Assembly: GCF_040436405.1 (NCBI RefSeq)
Contig: NZ_AP031575.1
Span: forward strand, 3,461,501-3,525,500
DNA length: 64,000 bases
DNA from: Marinomonas sp. THO17
GTDB lineage: Bacteria; Pseudomonadota; Gammaproteobacteria; Pseudomonadales; Marinomonadaceae
Direction: 5' to 3'
Positions 17,444-27,735 of the stretch are shown here, piece after piece. A program made the translations under genes and the position numbers. The notes under the pieces were generated by a model. That model did no database searches. It was not told the origin of the DNA and saw nothing but the letters and a program-made list of their open reading frames with translations. Positions within the stretch are counted from its first letter, which is position 1; each line of letters starts with the position of its first letter.

Positions 17444-18247
17444 ATGTTACTTCCTCGTATTTTCAGTGCCGTAGTGATGGCGTTTCTATTCCTTTTCGCC
17501 GTTTTTTTTCTTGGCGCGCAAGCTTTCTCTTTATCTATGGCCGCTGTTGTGGTGTTGGCAGCTTGGGAATGGGCAAGTTTGTCTGGGGTTAAAAACCAAT
17601 CCTTGCGAGTTTTGTTTGCGCTCTTAGTGGCCGCTTTTTGTTATATGACAGCTCGAGCCGACTGGTTGACTATGAGTGTAATGTTGAGTCCCTTGCTGTG
17701 GTGTTTGGCTTTATATTGGGTCATTCGTTATCCAACGCCTTTGTTATGGCAGCAAACGCCAGTAAGGCTGTTGTTTGGTGCTTTGGTGATGGTGTCGACT
17801 TGGGCTGCTTTAGTGGTGTTGAAGCAATCCGCTGATTTTGTGACTTGGGTATTATTGTTAATGGGTCTGATTTGGGGTGCAGATTCAGGCGCCTATTTTG
17901 CGGGTCGTCGCTTTGGCAAGCGCAAGTTGGCTCAATATGTTAGCCCGGGGAAATCATGGGAAGGGGTTTTTGGCGGGATAGTGTTAACGCAAATTGGCGT
18001 GGCTGTTTTCAGTTTCTGGCAGCTTTATACAACTCAGGATTGGTTGTTGTTAGCTTTGGTCGCCTTGGTCACTACCGCCGTATCTGTGTTGGGTGATTTA
18101 ACCGAAAGTTTGTTTAAGCGCTATGAAGGGATGAAAGACTCTAGCCACTTAATTCCTGGTCATGGTGGTGTGATGGATCGAGTGGATAGTTTGGTAGCAG
18201 CGGCGCCTATTTTTGTTGTCTTCTTAATGTTGACTGGTTGGTTGTAA
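17444..18247 (+). CDS. cdsA: Phosphatidate cytidylyltransferase CdsA
   Basis: CdsA makes CDP-diacylglycerol from CTP and phosphatidic acid, the branch point of phospholipid synthesis in the inner membrane. The 267-residue protein has about eight hydrophobic segments, YVSPGKSWEGVFGG and the complete family signature SLFKRYEGMKDSSHLIPGHG followed by GVMDRVDS. It lies 2 bp after uppS and abuts dxr directly (stop and next start are adjacent), so coupled expression is expected. Confidence 0.97.
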   Translation: MLLPRIFSAVVMAFLFLFAVFFLGAQAFSLSMAAVVVLAAWEWASLSGVKNQSLRVLFALLVAAFCYMTARADWLTMSVMLSPLLWCLALYWVIRYPTPLLWQQTPVRLLFGALVMVSTWAALVVLKQSADFVTWVLLLMGLIWGADSGAYFAGRRFGKRKLAQYVSPGKSWEGVFGGIVLTQIGVAVFSFWQLYTTQDWLLLALVALVTTAVSVLGDLTESLFKRYEGMKDSSHLIPGHGGVMDRVDSLVAAAPIFVVFLMLTGWL

Positions 18248-19420
18248 ATGCAGGGTATTTGTTTATTAGGTGCGACTGGTTCTATTGGTCAAAGTACGTT
18301 AGATATCATTGCGCAGCATCCTGATAAGTTTCGCTTGGTCAGTGCGTCGGCAAATGTCAGTGTCGATAAAATGGCACAGATTTGTCGTCGTTTTAAACCT
18401 CAAAGAATTGTGATGGGGTCACAACAAGCCCGCGATGAATTAGCGACTCTATGCGCAGAGTCATCCACTTCGTTCGAATGGGGTGATGAAGCTTTGCAGA
18501 GCATTGTTGCGGATGCACAAGTTGACCAAGTCATGGCAGCTATTATGGGGTTTGCCGGTTTAAAACCAACCCTTGCTGGTATTCGTGCAGGTAAGCGTAT
18601 TTTATTGGCCAATAAAGAATCCTTGGTGACCGCTGGTAAGCTGTTTATGGATGAAGTGGCGCAAAGTCAGGTTATGCTGTTACCGATTGACAGCGAGCAC
18701 AATGCCATTTATCAAAGTTTACCTCAGCATAAGGCGGGGGCTCATAAACAGGATGTGGATAAAATTATTTTGACCGCATCTGGTGGTCCATTTCGTACTT
18801 GGTCATTAGATGAGATGGCTAATGTCACTCCAGCTCAAGCCTGTAAGCATCCTAATTGGTCGATGGGGCAGAAAATTTCCATTGATTCGGCTTCTCTGAT
18901 GAATAAGGGGTTGGAGTTAATTGAGGCTTGCTGGTTGTTTGATGTGACTCCTGATGATGTCGAAGTAGTGATTCATCCTGAAAGTATCATTCATTCTATG
19001 GTGTCTTATCGGGATGGTTCTGTGATTTCGCAAATGGGCAATCCGGATATGAAGATTCCCATCGCCTATGGTATGACTTGGCCAAATCGCGTTGAAACTA
19101 ATGTGCCTTCTTTGAATCTAACGCAAGTGGCTAAATTGCATTTTGAAGCGCCTGATTTACAGCGTTTTCCTAATTTGCAATTGGCTGCTGATGCTTGGTT
19201 TATGGGGGGGACAGCAATGGCAATATTAAATGCAGCGAACGAAGTGGCGGTGGCGGCTTTTCTTCAGCACCGAATTGGTTTTTTGCAAATAGCAGAAGTA
19301 AACCGAACTGTGTTGGAGCAAGCAGATATTCGATCTGTGAATCAGCTTGACGATGTTTTTGAAGCGGATGCGGCTGCGCGATTGTTGGCTGAACAATGTA
19401 TTTCATGTGGTGAAAAATAA
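18248..19420 (+). CDS. dxr: 1-deoxy-D-xylulose 5-phosphate reductoisomerase Dxr
   Basis: Dxr catalyses the NADPH-dependent second step of the MEP isoprenoid pathway. The 390 residues include the Rossmann motif LLGATGSIGQSTLDII, the metal/substrate motif LLPIDSEHNAIYQSL, TASGGPFR and a flexible-loop region with HPNWSMGQKISIDSASLMNK, all family hallmarks. The start ATG directly follows the cdsA stop. The stop overlaps the rseP ATG by 1 bp (TAATG at 19418-19422). ispD and ispF of the same pathway are at 41.4-42.6 kb. Confidence 0.98.
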   Translation: MQGICLLGATGSIGQSTLDIIAQHPDKFRLVSASANVSVDKMAQICRRFKPQRIVMGSQQARDELATLCAESSTSFEWGDEALQSIVADAQVDQVMAAIMGFAGLKPTLAGIRAGKRILLANKESLVTAGKLFMDEVAQSQVMLLPIDSEHNAIYQSLPQHKAGAHKQDVDKIILTASGGPFRTWSLDEMANVTPAQACKHPNWSMGQKISIDSASLMNKGLELIEACWLFDVTPDDVEVVIHPESIIHSMVSYRDGSVISQMGNPDMKIPIAYGMTWPNRVETNVPSLNLTQVAKLHFEAPDLQRFPNLQLAADAWFMGGTAMAILNAANEVAVAAFLQHRIGFLQIAEVNRTVLEQADIRSVNQLDDVFEADAAARLLAEQCISCGEK

Positions 19421-20769
19421 TGCTGCAAAATATTCTTTCGATTGTGATTGCGTTGGGTGTACTGATTACCTTTCATGAATTTGGTCACTATTACATAGCG
19501 CGACGTTGTGGTGTCAAAGTGCTGCGTTTTTCTGTGGGCTTCGGTAAGCCGATTTATCGTTATGTAAGTAAGAAAACGGGTACTGAATTCACCTTAGCCA
19601 TGATTCCGTTAGGTGGTTATGTGCGCATGTTGGATGAGCGAGAAGGGAATGTCCCTGATGCTCTGAAGCATCAAGCTTTTACGCAAAAGAATGTTTGGCA
19701 GCGTATTGCGATTGTTGCCGCTGGGCCTTTGGCGAATTTTATTCTTGCAGTAGCGATTTATGCCTTGGTAGCCCTATTAGGAATTCAAAGCTTAGCACCG
19801 AAAGTAGGCCATATCATAGACAATTCCCTAGCTGCGCAAACTCAATTACAAGAAGGTGATGAGTTAGTAGAAATCGCTGGTGAGGCAGTTTCTTCTTGGG
19901 AAGAGGTGAATTTAGCGCTGGCGGGCTTGATTGGTCAAACAAGAACTATTATCGTTCGCTATCGCGCAGAAGGTCTGTCTAGCATTCAGCAAGACCAGGT
20001 GGTGTTGAATCGCTGGTTGGTGGGTGAAGAGCCCAGTAACTTAATTCAATCCTTTGGCCTCTTACCTTGGCAACCAAAAGTGAAGCCGGTGATTGCGCAA
20101 GTGGTGGATTCAGGAGCGGCCCAAGCGGCAGGCTTTATGGTTGGAGATGTGATTACTACCATCAACGATGAAGCGATGGACAGCTGGCAGCAGGTTGTAA
20201 AGAAAGTGCAAACCAGCCCAAGTGATGAGCTGACAGTAGTAGTATTAAGGCAAGGACAAAGTAAAACGTTATTTTTACAACCTGATGCGACGGAGCGTGA
20301 TGGTAAATTGGTCGGTTATGCGGGTTTGGCTGTTGTACCGCCTAAATGGGACGAAAGCTTAATTCGTGAGCGTCATTACGGTGTGTTTGCAGCCATGGTT
20401 TATGGCGTTGAACAAACCGCAAAAATGATCTCTTTGACCATAGGGTCGATTGGTAAGATGCTGCAAGGGTTAATTTCTCTGGATAACTTATCCGGTCCTA
20501 TTACCATTGCAAAGGTGGCAAGTGCTTCTGCGGATTCTGGTCTGCAATCGTTTTTAAAGTTTATGGCTTACCTAAGTGTGAGTTTAGGTGTGTTAAATTT
20601 GCTGCCTATTCCTATGTTGGATGGTGGGCATTTGTTGTTTTTTGGAATAGAAGCAATTCGTCGTAAGCCAGTGTCAGAAAAGATACAGGGCATGGCTTAT
20701 CGAGTTGGCGCTTCGTTATTATTTGCCTTAATGGCCGTTGCCATTTTTAATGATATTGCCCGCTTGTAG
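19420..20769 (+). CDS. rseP: Intramembrane site-2 protease RseP
   Basis: RseP performs the second cut of the anti-sigma factor RseA in the sigma-E envelope stress pathway and also clears signal-peptide remnants. The 449-residue product shows the zinc motif FHEFGHYYIARR (HEFGH) in the first membrane helix, two PDZ domains (about 115-290) and the third-helix motif LNLLPIPMLDGGHLLF carrying the metal-ligand Asp. It overlaps the dxr stop by 1 bp and is followed after 10 bp by bamA, whose client proteins feed sigma-E signalling. Confidence 0.97.
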   Translation: MLQNILSIVIALGVLITFHEFGHYYIARRCGVKVLRFSVGFGKPIYRYVSKKTGTEFTLAMIPLGGYVRMLDEREGNVPDALKHQAFTQKNVWQRIAIVAAGPLANFILAVAIYALVALLGIQSLAPKVGHIIDNSLAAQTQLQEGDELVEIAGEAVSSWEEVNLALAGLIGQTRTIIVRYRAEGLSSIQQDQVVLNRWLVGEEPSNLIQSFGLLPWQPKVKPVIAQVVDSGAAQAAGFMVGDVITTINDEAMDSWQQVVKKVQTSPSDELTVVVLRQGQSKTLFLQPDATERDGKLVGYAGLAVVPPKWDESLIRERHYGVFAAMVYGVEQTAKMISLTIGSIGKMLQGLISLDNLSGPITIAKVASASADSGLQSFLKFMAYLSVSLGVLNLLPIPMLDGGHLLFFGIEAIRRKPVSEKIQGMAYRVGASLLFALMAVAIFNDIARL

Positions 20770-20779
20770 AGAGGTATAT

Positions 20780-23092
20780 GTGAGAGTCGTTTTAGCTGTA
20801 TTGTTGGCTTTTTTCAGTGTGTATAGTGTTGCCAAAGCGGTTGAGGACGTTCGAATAGATGGTTTAGTACAAATGCCATCGTCTCGGGCTTTTGATTTGA
20901 TCGGTTTTAATGAAGATCAGTCATACGACTCAAATAAGGTATATGAAGCCATTAGTGCTTTGTTTGATACAGGTTTTTTCAGCGACATTGATGTGCTGGA
21001 AGAGAATGGTGTGTTGGTATTTAAGGTGGTAGAACGCCCATCTATAGGTAACTTGACCATCGAAGGCAATGAATTGGTGAAAACCGAAGATTTAGAGCGT
21101 GGCTTACAGTTGTCAGGATTGGAAATAGGTGAAATTTACAAACCTGAGACCTTGAACCAGATTACTCAAGAGCTTCAGCGTCAATATTATGCGTTAGGTC
21201 GTTACAGTGCCAAAGTAGATATTGATGTGGAAGACATGCCACGTAATCGTATCGCCATTAAAATTAATATCGACGAAGGTGATACGGCTAAAATCGTTCA
21301 CATTAATATTGTGGGTAACAAGGCTTTTGATGAAGAGACCTTAACCAAAGATTTTGAATCCCGTGAAACGGGTTATTGGAACCCTTTCAGCTCTGCAGAT
21401 GAATACGCTAAGGCAAAAATTCAGGGCGACATTAATACTCTAAAGAGCTTTTATCTGGACAATGGTTACCTAGATTTTCAAGTGGTTTCCAGTCAGGTCA
21501 GTTTGTCTGCGGATAAACGTGATGTCTATATCGTCATTAATGTGAATGAAGGCCTACCTTATTATCTAAATAACGTCACTCTGAGTGGTAGCTTACCGAT
21601 TTCGGAAGACAGGGTATGGAAGCGAATCTCGCAGAAAAAAGGTGATCTCTTTTCGCGTAGTCAAGTGACAAAAATCATCGAAGGTATCTCAACTGAGCTT
21701 GGTGACGATGGTTATTTATTTACCAATGTCAATGTGATTCCTGAGAAGTTGGATGATCATACAGTAAATTTGAGTTACCAAATTACCCCTGGACCTCAAG
21801 TTTATGTGCGCCGCATAACTTTTAGTGGTAACAGTGAAACTCAAGACGAAGTATTGCGTCGTGAAATGACACAATTTGAAGGTGCATTAGCCACGCATTC
21901 GAAGATTCAATCTTCTAAGCGTCGTATTGAGCGTCTTGGTTTCTTCGGTAATGTGGACTTACGTACGCGGCCTGTGACTGGCACCACGGATCAGGTTGAT
22001 ATCGATGTTGTGGTAGAAGAGCAAGCGTCTGGAAGTATTCAAGCCAGTATTGGTTACTCTCAGGAAGACGGTACCGTGTTGGGTTTTGGTATCTCCAAAC
22101 GCAACTTCTTAGGTACAGGCAATAAGCTTTCTTTTAAAGCGTCAAGAACCGATCAGACGGATAACTATTCTATTAGTTATGATAATCCCTATTTTACTGT
22201 TGACGGCGTGAGTCGAGGCTTTCAGATTTTTTATCAAGCCAGTGATCATGCAGATGATGATGTTGAAGATTACGATCTCGATGAAATTGGAGCTGGTGTG
22301 ACTTATGGTTATCCGATTTCTGATACCCAACGTCTAACCTTTGGTATGACGATAAAAGAAAGTACCGTTCAGCTGGGTAGCGAGCCGTCTAATGAGACCG
22401 AAAATTATATTGATAAATATGGTGATAATTACGATGACCTGATTGCTAGTTTGACCTGGTCCGATAATGACTTGGTTGGTGGTGTTTTGCCAACGGACGG
22501 ATACTCGACTAAAGCTTCAATGGAAGTGTCGCTACCAGCGGGTGATCAGGAATACTACAAACTGGGCTTAACCTCTCAGCGATACTGGAGTTTTACAGAG
22601 TCCAACCTTTGGTTGTTCCGTTTAAAAGGACGCTTAGGATATGGTTCTGGTTACGGTGATAGTGAGGAATTACCCTTCTTTGAAAACTATTATGCTGGTG
22701 GTGCTTATTCGGTACGTGGTTTTGGTGCCTCTTCTCTTGGTCCTCAAAACTCATATGATGATTCCAGCACTAGCACATCTGCTTTGGGCGGTAACATCTT
22801 GATTACTGGTACGGCCGAGTTCATTTTCCCATTACCTATGGTCGAAGATCATAAATCAGTTCGTACTTCTTTCTTCATGGACGCAGGTAACGTGTTTACA
22901 GATAATTGTTTAGCGGCCAATACTCAGTGTAACGAAGGTGTCGACTTGTCTGAGATTCGTTATAGTGTGGGCTTGAGTTGGACCTGGATTACGCCGATTG
23001 CCCCCTTGTCCTTTAACTTTGCACGACCACTTAATGCTCAAGATGGCGACAGTACTGACTCTTTCCAGTTCCAGTTAGGTACCACATTCTGA
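20780..23092 (+). CDS. bamA: Outer membrane protein assembly factor BamA
   Basis: BamA is the essential Omp85 insertase of the BAM complex. The start is GTG 20780, placed by GAGAGG upstream and by the signal peptide that results (RVVLAVLLAFFSVYSVAKA, cleaved before VEDVRIDG). About 770 residues follow the usual plan: five POTRA domains to about residue 400, then a 16-strand beta-barrel with the loop-6 motif VRGFGASSLGP and a terminal Phe (FQFQLGTTF). An open frame continues upstream to 20738 inside rseP but has no RBS. skp follows after 49 bp. Confidence 0.97.
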   Translation: MRVVLAVLLAFFSVYSVAKAVEDVRIDGLVQMPSSRAFDLIGFNEDQSYDSNKVYEAISALFDTGFFSDIDVLEENGVLVFKVVERPSIGNLTIEGNELVKTEDLERGLQLSGLEIGEIYKPETLNQITQELQRQYYALGRYSAKVDIDVEDMPRNRIAIKINIDEGDTAKIVHINIVGNKAFDEETLTKDFESRETGYWNPFSSADEYAKAKIQGDINTLKSFYLDNGYLDFQVVSSQVSLSADKRDVYIVINVNEGLPYYLNNVTLSGSLPISEDRVWKRISQKKGDLFSRSQVTKIIEGISTELGDDGYLFTNVNVIPEKLDDHTVNLSYQITPGPQVYVRRITFSGNSETQDEVLRREMTQFEGALATHSKIQSSKRRIERLGFFGNVDLRTRPVTGTTDQVDIDVVVEEQASGSIQASIGYSQEDGTVLGFGISKRNFLGTGNKLSFKASRTDQTDNYSISYDNPYFTVDGVSRGFQIFYQASDHADDDVEDYDLDEIGAGVTYGYPISDTQRLTFGMTIKESTVQLGSEPSNETENYIDKYGDNYDDLIASLTWSDNDLVGGVLPTDGYSTKASMEVSLPAGDQEYYKLGLTSQRYWSFTESNLWLFRLKGRLGYGSGYGDSEELPFFENYYAGGAYSVRGFGASSLGPQNSYDDSSTSTSALGGNILITGTAEFIFPLPMVEDHKSVRTSFFMDAGNVFTDNCLAANTQCNEGVDLSEIRYSVGLSWTWITPIAPLSFNFARPLNAQDGDSTDSFQFQLGTTF

Positions 23093-23141
23093 TTCCGTTT
23101 ACGGTAGCAAGAATAATGTAAATGTTTAAAGAGGATTTGTG

Positions 23142-23636
23142 ATGAAAAGAATGATAATGGCTCTGTGTTCGCTATTGATTACGGTAAACGTGCAGGCGAC
23201 GGAAGTTGCGGTGGTGGATTTTAGGGCGGCACTTTTACAAAGCAATATTGGTCAAGAAGCAGCCAAAGAGCCGCAACAAAAAATTCAAGCAATGGATGCC
23301 AGATTGCAAAAAGCACAAGACGATTTAAAAGCAGCAGATGAAGCATTAAAGCGAGAAGAGTTAACTTTAGCGCCAGAAGAGTTTAATAAGCGTCGTAGAG
23401 AATTGGTACAACGTCAAAATGGCATTCGAAAAATGGCTGCCCAAATGCAACAGCAAGCCAAAATATTGGAGAAAAATCTAATAGACAGTCTAACGCCAAA
23501 AGGTGAGGCGGCATTAAAATCTATTATTGAAGAACGTAAACTAGACTTAGTCCTCAATAGGCAGCTAAGCTTGTATGCAAATAGTGAATCTGATATCACC
23601 AGTGAATTGGTGGAACGCATTAATAAGGATAATTAA
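23142..23636 (+). CDS. skp: Periplasmic chaperone Skp (OmpH family)
   Basis: Skp holds unfolded outer-membrane proteins in the periplasm. The 164-residue product has a signal peptide (MKRMIMALCSLLITVNVQA, cleaved before TEVAVVDF), the conserved VAVVDFRAALLQS strand and long charged coiled-coil tentacles (about residues 45-115). ATG 23142 follows AGAGGA; a GTG immediately before it (23139) is not needed. It is 49 bp after bamA and 3 bp before lpxD, the usual gammaproteobacterial order. Confidence 0.94.
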   Translation: MKRMIMALCSLLITVNVQATEVAVVDFRAALLQSNIGQEAAKEPQQKIQAMDARLQKAQDDLKAADEALKREELTLAPEEFNKRRRELVQRQNGIRKMAAQMQQQAKILEKNLIDSLTPKGEAALKSIIEERKLDLVLNRQLSLYANSESDITSELVERINKDN

Positions 23637-23639
23637 TAT

Positions 23640-24677
23640 ATGAGTTACTCGCTAGGGCAATTGGCTGAGAAAGTTGGTGGTTTGGTAAAAGGTGACAAGC
23701 AGCTTGTCATTGAAAAATTAGGAACCCTTGCAAAGGGGACGAAAAACGAATTGAGCTTTTTGGCCAATCCTAAATACCAAAGTCAGCTTGCCAATACTCA
23801 AGCGGGTGCTGTTCTTGTTAAAACTGAGGAACTTGCAGCCACCTTAGACAACGCCATTATAGTTGCCAATCCTTATCTTGCCTTTGCTCAGCTTACCCAT
23901 CTCTTTGTTCCACAAACAGAATCTTGGCAAGGGGTTCATCCTTCTGCAGTGATTGCCGACAATGTAACCTTGGGCAGTAATGTGGTAATTGGCCCCAATG
24001 CCGTCATAGATGCAGGCGTGATTATAGGTGACGATTGTGTCATCGGAGCCAATAGTGTGGTCAGTTGTGGCTGTACTTTGGGGCAAGGAACGCGTTTATA
24101 CCCCAATGTAACCTTTTACCATGATGTGCATGTGGGGGCAGAGTGTATATTCCACAGTGGCTGTATTGTTGGGTCTGATGGTTTTGGTTTTGCGCCCAAT
24201 AACGGTGAATGGGAAAAAATTGATCAATTGGGTGGGGTTGTTATTGGCGATCGTGTTGAAATCGGCTCAAATACAAGCATTGACCGAGGTGCCATTGAAA
24301 ATACCCAAATTGGCAGTGGTGTTAAGATAGATAATCAAGTTCAAATTGCTCATAACGTAGTAATTGGTGATAATACTGCAATAGCTGCGAATGCAGCGAT
24401 TGCAGGAAGTGCAAAGATAGGTGCTTTTTGTACAATTTCTGGTTGCGTAGGGATTGTAGGTCATATCACGATTACAGATCATGTTCATATCACAGCGATG
24501 AGTATGGTAAGTAAATCGATTCCAGAAGCGGGCTCATATTCCTCTGGCATGGGGATGGAACCAACGTCCAGGTGGCGTCGTTCGGTGGCTCGCTTTAGAC
24601 GAATCGATAGTATGGCGAAGCAAATTACAACACTGGAAAAGAAAATTAATAAGCTTTCAGAAAAGGTTGATGTTTAA
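23640..24677 (+). CDS. lpxD: UDP-3-O-(3-hydroxyacyl)glucosamine N-acyltransferase LpxD
   Basis: LpxD adds the second 3-hydroxyacyl chain, from acyl-ACP, in lipid A synthesis. The 345 residues show an N-terminal uridine-binding domain (to about 100), a left-handed beta-helix of hexapeptide repeats (VIADNVTLGSNVVIGPNAVI and following), the catalytic His region HSGCIVGSDGFGF and a C-terminal helix (ITTLEKKINKLSEKV). AAGGATAA precedes ATG 23640. fabZ begins immediately after the stop. Confidence 0.97.
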   Translation: MSYSLGQLAEKVGGLVKGDKQLVIEKLGTLAKGTKNELSFLANPKYQSQLANTQAGAVLVKTEELAATLDNAIIVANPYLAFAQLTHLFVPQTESWQGVHPSAVIADNVTLGSNVVIGPNAVIDAGVIIGDDCVIGANSVVSCGCTLGQGTRLYPNVTFYHDVHVGAECIFHSGCIVGSDGFGFAPNNGEWEKIDQLGGVVIGDRVEIGSNTSIDRGAIENTQIGSGVKIDNQVQIAHNVVIGDNTAIAANAAIAGSAKIGAFCTISGCVGIVGHITITDHVHITAMSMVSKSIPEAGSYSSGMGMEPTSRWRRSVARFRRIDSMAKQITTLEKKINKLSEKVDV

Positions 24678-25115
24678 ATGATGGACGTAAATGAAATTCG
24701 TCAGTATTTACCTCATAGGTACCCATTTTTATTAGTTGATCGTGTTGTTGAGTTAAATCTGAACGATTCCATCGTGGCATATAAAAACGTGACTGTAAAC
24801 GAACCATTTTTCAATGGTCATTTTCCTGATCATCCCGTTATGCCGGGTGTGCTGATTATTGAAGCCATGGCACAAGCCGCAGGCGTACTTGGTTTTAAAA
24901 CCATGGACAAAACGCCAGAAGATGGTTCTATTTATTACTTTGTTGGTTCAGATAAAGCACGTTTCAAGCGTCCTGTTGTGCCAGGTGACCGTTTGCAATT
25001 AGAGGCCAAGATTCTGACTGAGAAACGTGGTATATGGAAATTTGAGTGTCAAGCAACCGTAGATGGCGAGTTAGCATGTTCTGCAACCATAATGTGTGCT
25101 GATAGGAAGTTATAG
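24678..25115 (+). CDS. fabZ: 3-hydroxyacyl-ACP dehydratase FabZ
   Basis: Hot-dog-fold dehydratase of the fatty-acid elongation cycle, competing with LpxA/LpxD for 3-hydroxyacyl-ACP. The 145 residues include [16 protein letters not shown] (near the N-terminus), the active-site [20 protein letters not shown] with catalytic His and Glu, and [17 protein letters not shown]. Its stop overlaps the GTG start of lpxA by one base. Its place within the lpx genes is conserved and allows balance between fatty-acid and lipid A production. Confidence 0.97.
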   Translation: MMDVNEIRQYLPHRYPFLLVDRVVELNLNDSIVAYKNVTVNEPFFNGHFPDHPVMPGVLIIEAMAQAAGVLGFKTMDKTPEDGSIYYFVGSDKARFKRPVVPGDRLQLEAKILTEKRGIWKFECQATVDGELACSATIMCADRKL

Positions 25116-25891
25116 TGGCGATACATCCAACGGCTTTAGTTGACCCTAATGCGGATCTTGATCCAAGTGTTGAGATTGGTCCCTTTAGCGTTATTGGAGC
25201 GAATGTCAAAATTGGGGCTGGTAGTATTATTAAATCTCATGTTGTGATTAATGGTCACACAGAGATAGGTGAAAATAATGAAATTTACCAGTTTGCTTCA
25301 GTTGGAGAAGCGAACCAAGACAAAAAGTATAAGGGTGAACCAACGCGTTTGCTGATTGGTGATAATAACGTTATTCGTGAAAATGCCACCATTCACCGTG
25401 GCACCATACAAGATCAAGGCATTACGGTTATAGGCAGTGGTAACTTGTTTATGGCCAGTACCCATGTTGGTCACGATTGTGTTGTTGGTGACAACAATAT
25501 AATGGCCAATTACGCCGCATTAGCAGGCCATGTCAAAGTGGGTGATAATGTTATTTTGGCTGGCTATACCGGAATTCATCAATTTTGTCAGGTGAACTCC
25601 TTTAGCATGTGTGGCATGGGCTCTATGGTGACGAAAGATGTACCCAGATACGTAATGGTGTCTGGTAATCCAGCTAAAGCTCATGGTATGAACTTTGAAG
25701 GTATGCGTCGTCGTGGCACACCGAAAGAAGTGATTAGAGCGCTACGTAACGCTTATAAAAGTGTTTACCTGAAAGGGCAGACTCTTGAAGCCGTTCTGAA
25801 CGAACTAGAACAAAGCGCAGATTTTGCGATTTCTGAAGTGGCTGAATTTGTCGCTTCTATTCGCAAATCTGAGCGTGGGATTGTGCGATAG
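25115..25891 (+). CDS. lpxA: UDP-N-acetylglucosamine acyltransferase LpxA
   Basis: First enzyme of lipid A synthesis, transferring 3-hydroxyacyl from ACP to UDP-GlcNAc. The 258-residue trimeric beta-helix protein shows hexapeptide repeats from residue 2 (IHPTALVDPNADLDPSVEIG), the catalytic His segment FMASTHVGHDCVVGD, the chain-length ruler region VILAGYTGIHQFCQV and a helical C-terminus. It starts with GTG, overlapping the fabZ stop by one base. A terminator follows 15 bp after the stop, before lpxB. Confidence 0.97.
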   Translation: MAIHPTALVDPNADLDPSVEIGPFSVIGANVKIGAGSIIKSHVVINGHTEIGENNEIYQFASVGEANQDKKYKGEPTRLLIGDNNVIRENATIHRGTIQDQGITVIGSGNLFMASTHVGHDCVVGDNNIMANYAALAGHVKVGDNVILAGYTGIHQFCQVNSFSMCGMGSMVTKDVPRYVMVSGNPAKAHGMNFEGMRRRGTPKEVIRALRNAYKSVYLKGQTLEAVLNELEQSADFAISEVAEFVASIRKSERGIVR

Positions 25892-25906
25892 TTTCCCCGT
25901 AAAAAG

Positions 25907-25935
25907 AAAACCCCGGAAGTATTCGGGGTTTTTTT
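25907..25935 (+). terminator. Intrinsic terminator between lpxA and lpxB
   Basis: Stem AAAACCCCG / CGGGGTTTT with an 8-nt loop and a run of seven T in total. It would lower readthrough into lpxB-rnhB-dnaE, which are otherwise a continuous cluster. Confidence 0.85.
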
Positions 25936-25954
25936 GTTATTAGAGGTTGTATTA

Positions 25955-27133
25955 ATGAAAGTGGCGTCAACAGTACGTTACGTATTGGTTGCAGGTGAAG
26001 CGTCTGGGGACATTCTTGGCGCGAATTTGATTAAGCATCTAAAAAACCTGCAACCGGAAGCAATATTCGAAGGCATTGGCGGGCCCTTGATGGAAGCCGA
26101 AGGTCTGACTAGCATGGTTCCTATGGATCGTTTGTCCGTTATGGGGCTAGTAGAAGTGTTAGGTCGTCTCAGAGAATTGTTGGGAATTCGCAAACGACTT
26201 TATCAAACTTGCGTTGACAATCCGCCTACTGCATTCATTGGTATTGATTCCCCTGACTTTAACTTACCTTTAGCAAGAAAGTTGAAACTAGCTGGGATTC
26301 CAACCGTGCATTATGTTAGTCCATCCGTTTGGGCTTGGCGTCAAAAACGTATTTATAAAATTAAGCAATCGGTTGATCTAATGTTGGCATTGTTTCCATT
26401 TGAAATGCCCATTTATCATCAACATCAGATTCCAGTAACCTGTGTTGGTCACACTTTGGCTGATGACATTCCATTACAAAGTGATGCAACAGAAGCGCGT
26501 CAAAAACTAGGCTTGGAAAAGGTGGATGGGCCTATATTTGCGATTTTGCCTGGTTCGCGAGAAGGAGAAGTGTCTCGCCTTGCGCCCTTATTTGCTGAGA
26601 CGATTAAGTTGATTAAGCAAAGGCAGCAGGATGCTACCTTCATTATACCAGCGGCCAATTCAGCGCGGCGAGAACAAATTGAAAAAATTTTGGCTGAGAC
26701 GCAAGCTGACGCTGTGATTATTGATGGGCAATCCCGAACCGTCATGGCAGCGGCGGATGCCATTTTACTGGCGTCCGGAACGGCTGCTTTGGAAGCCATG
26801 TTGGTTAAACGTCCTATGGTAGTTGCTTATAAAGTGAATCGTTTAACCTATGAGATTATGAAACGTATGGTCAAGGTGCCTTATGTGTCCTTGCCAAATT
26901 TATTAGCGAATGAAACCTTGGTGCCAGAGTTATTACAAGATGAAGCGCAGCCAGAAAGTTTGGCGACGCGATTATTGCAAACATGGCAGTCCTTCCAGCA
27001 GGATAAACAGATCCAACAAAAGTACGTGGATTTGCACAACATGTTGCGTAAAAATGCAGGTGAGCAAGGGGCTCAGGCTATTGTGACTATGTTGGCGGAG
27101 AAACAAGCAATGCAGGTGGAGAAACAAGCTTGA
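25955..27133 (+). CDS. lpxB: Lipid-A-disaccharide synthase LpxB
   Basis: GT19-family glycosyltransferase that joins UDP-2,3-diacylglucosamine and lipid X. The 392-residue product starts [26 protein letters not shown], with the conserved GEASGD, and includes [24 protein letters not shown] and [12 protein letters not shown] (nucleotide site). ATG 25955 is preceded by AGAGG; the TTG at 25934 lies in the terminator T-run and is rejected. The stop overlaps the rnhB start (TGATG). Confidence 0.97.
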   Translation: MKVASTVRYVLVAGEASGDILGANLIKHLKNLQPEAIFEGIGGPLMEAEGLTSMVPMDRLSVMGLVEVLGRLRELLGIRKRLYQTCVDNPPTAFIGIDSPDFNLPLARKLKLAGIPTVHYVSPSVWAWRQKRIYKIKQSVDLMLALFPFEMPIYHQHQIPVTCVGHTLADDIPLQSDATEARQKLGLEKVDGPIFAILPGSREGEVSRLAPLFAETIKLIKQRQQDATFIIPAANSARREQIEKILAETQADAVIIDGQSRTVMAAADAILLASGTAALEAMLVKRPMVVAYKVNRLTYEIMKRMVKVPYVSLPNLLANETLVPELLQDEAQPESLATRLLQTWQSFQQDKQIQQKYVDLHNMLRKNAGEQGAQAIVTMLAEKQAMQVEKQA

Positions 27134-27732
27134 TGGAAGCCTTTGTTAGTCAGGTTTACTTTGGTGATTTGCTCGCAGGCGTTGACGAAGCAGGACGAGG
27201 TCCGCTTGCTGGTGAGGTTGTCGCCGCCGCCGTGATTCTGGATCCGCAACAACCCATTGCGGGATTAGCGGATTCTAAAAAACTGTCAGAAAAGAAACGT
27301 GAGGCTTTGTATTTAGAGATTAAAGAAAAAGCCTTGAGTTATGCTATTGCCAGTGCTTCTGTGGCAGAAATTGATCAGTTGAATATTTTGCACGCCAGTA
27401 TGCTGGCTATGTCTCGAGCGGTTGAGCAATTATCTATCAAAGCTGAGCATGCGTTAATTGATGGCAATCGCGTGCCAGCCAATCTGAGTTGTTCTGCAGA
27501 AGCTGTGGTAAAAGGAGATGCTCGTCATGCAGCTATTTCGGCAGCCTCTATATTGGCAAAAGTGACCCGTGATAGAGACATAGTGAAAGCGGCAGAAACT
27601 TATCCAGGGTATGGCTTTGATAAGCATAAAGGTTACCCTACAGCTGTGCATTTGCAGGCGATTCGTGAGTTGGGAATCACGCCTTTACACAGGCGCACCT
27701 TTGGCCCAGTTAAAAAGATCATTGAGGGATAA
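27133..27732 (+). CDS. rnhB: Ribonuclease HII
   Basis: RNase HII cuts RNA in RNA-DNA hybrids and starts removal of misincorporated ribonucleotides. The 199-residue protein has the catalytic [15 protein letters not shown] motif (Asp-Glu), a third acidic residue in ALIDGNRVP, a fourth in KVTRDRDIV and the terminal [17 protein letters not shown] 27133 overlaps the lpxB stop. dnaE starts 3 bp after its stop. The lpxB-rnhB-dnaE order is widely conserved. Confidence 0.97.
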   Translation: MEAFVSQVYFGDLLAGVDEAGRGPLAGEVVAAAVILDPQQPIAGLADSKKLSEKKREALYLEIKEKALSYAIASASVAEIDQLNILHASMLAMSRAVEQLSIKAEHALIDGNRVPANLSCSAEAVVKGDARHAAISAASILAKVTRDRDIVKAAETYPGYGFDKHKGYPTAVHLQAIRELGITPLHRRTFGPVKKIIEG

Positions 27733-27735
27733 ATT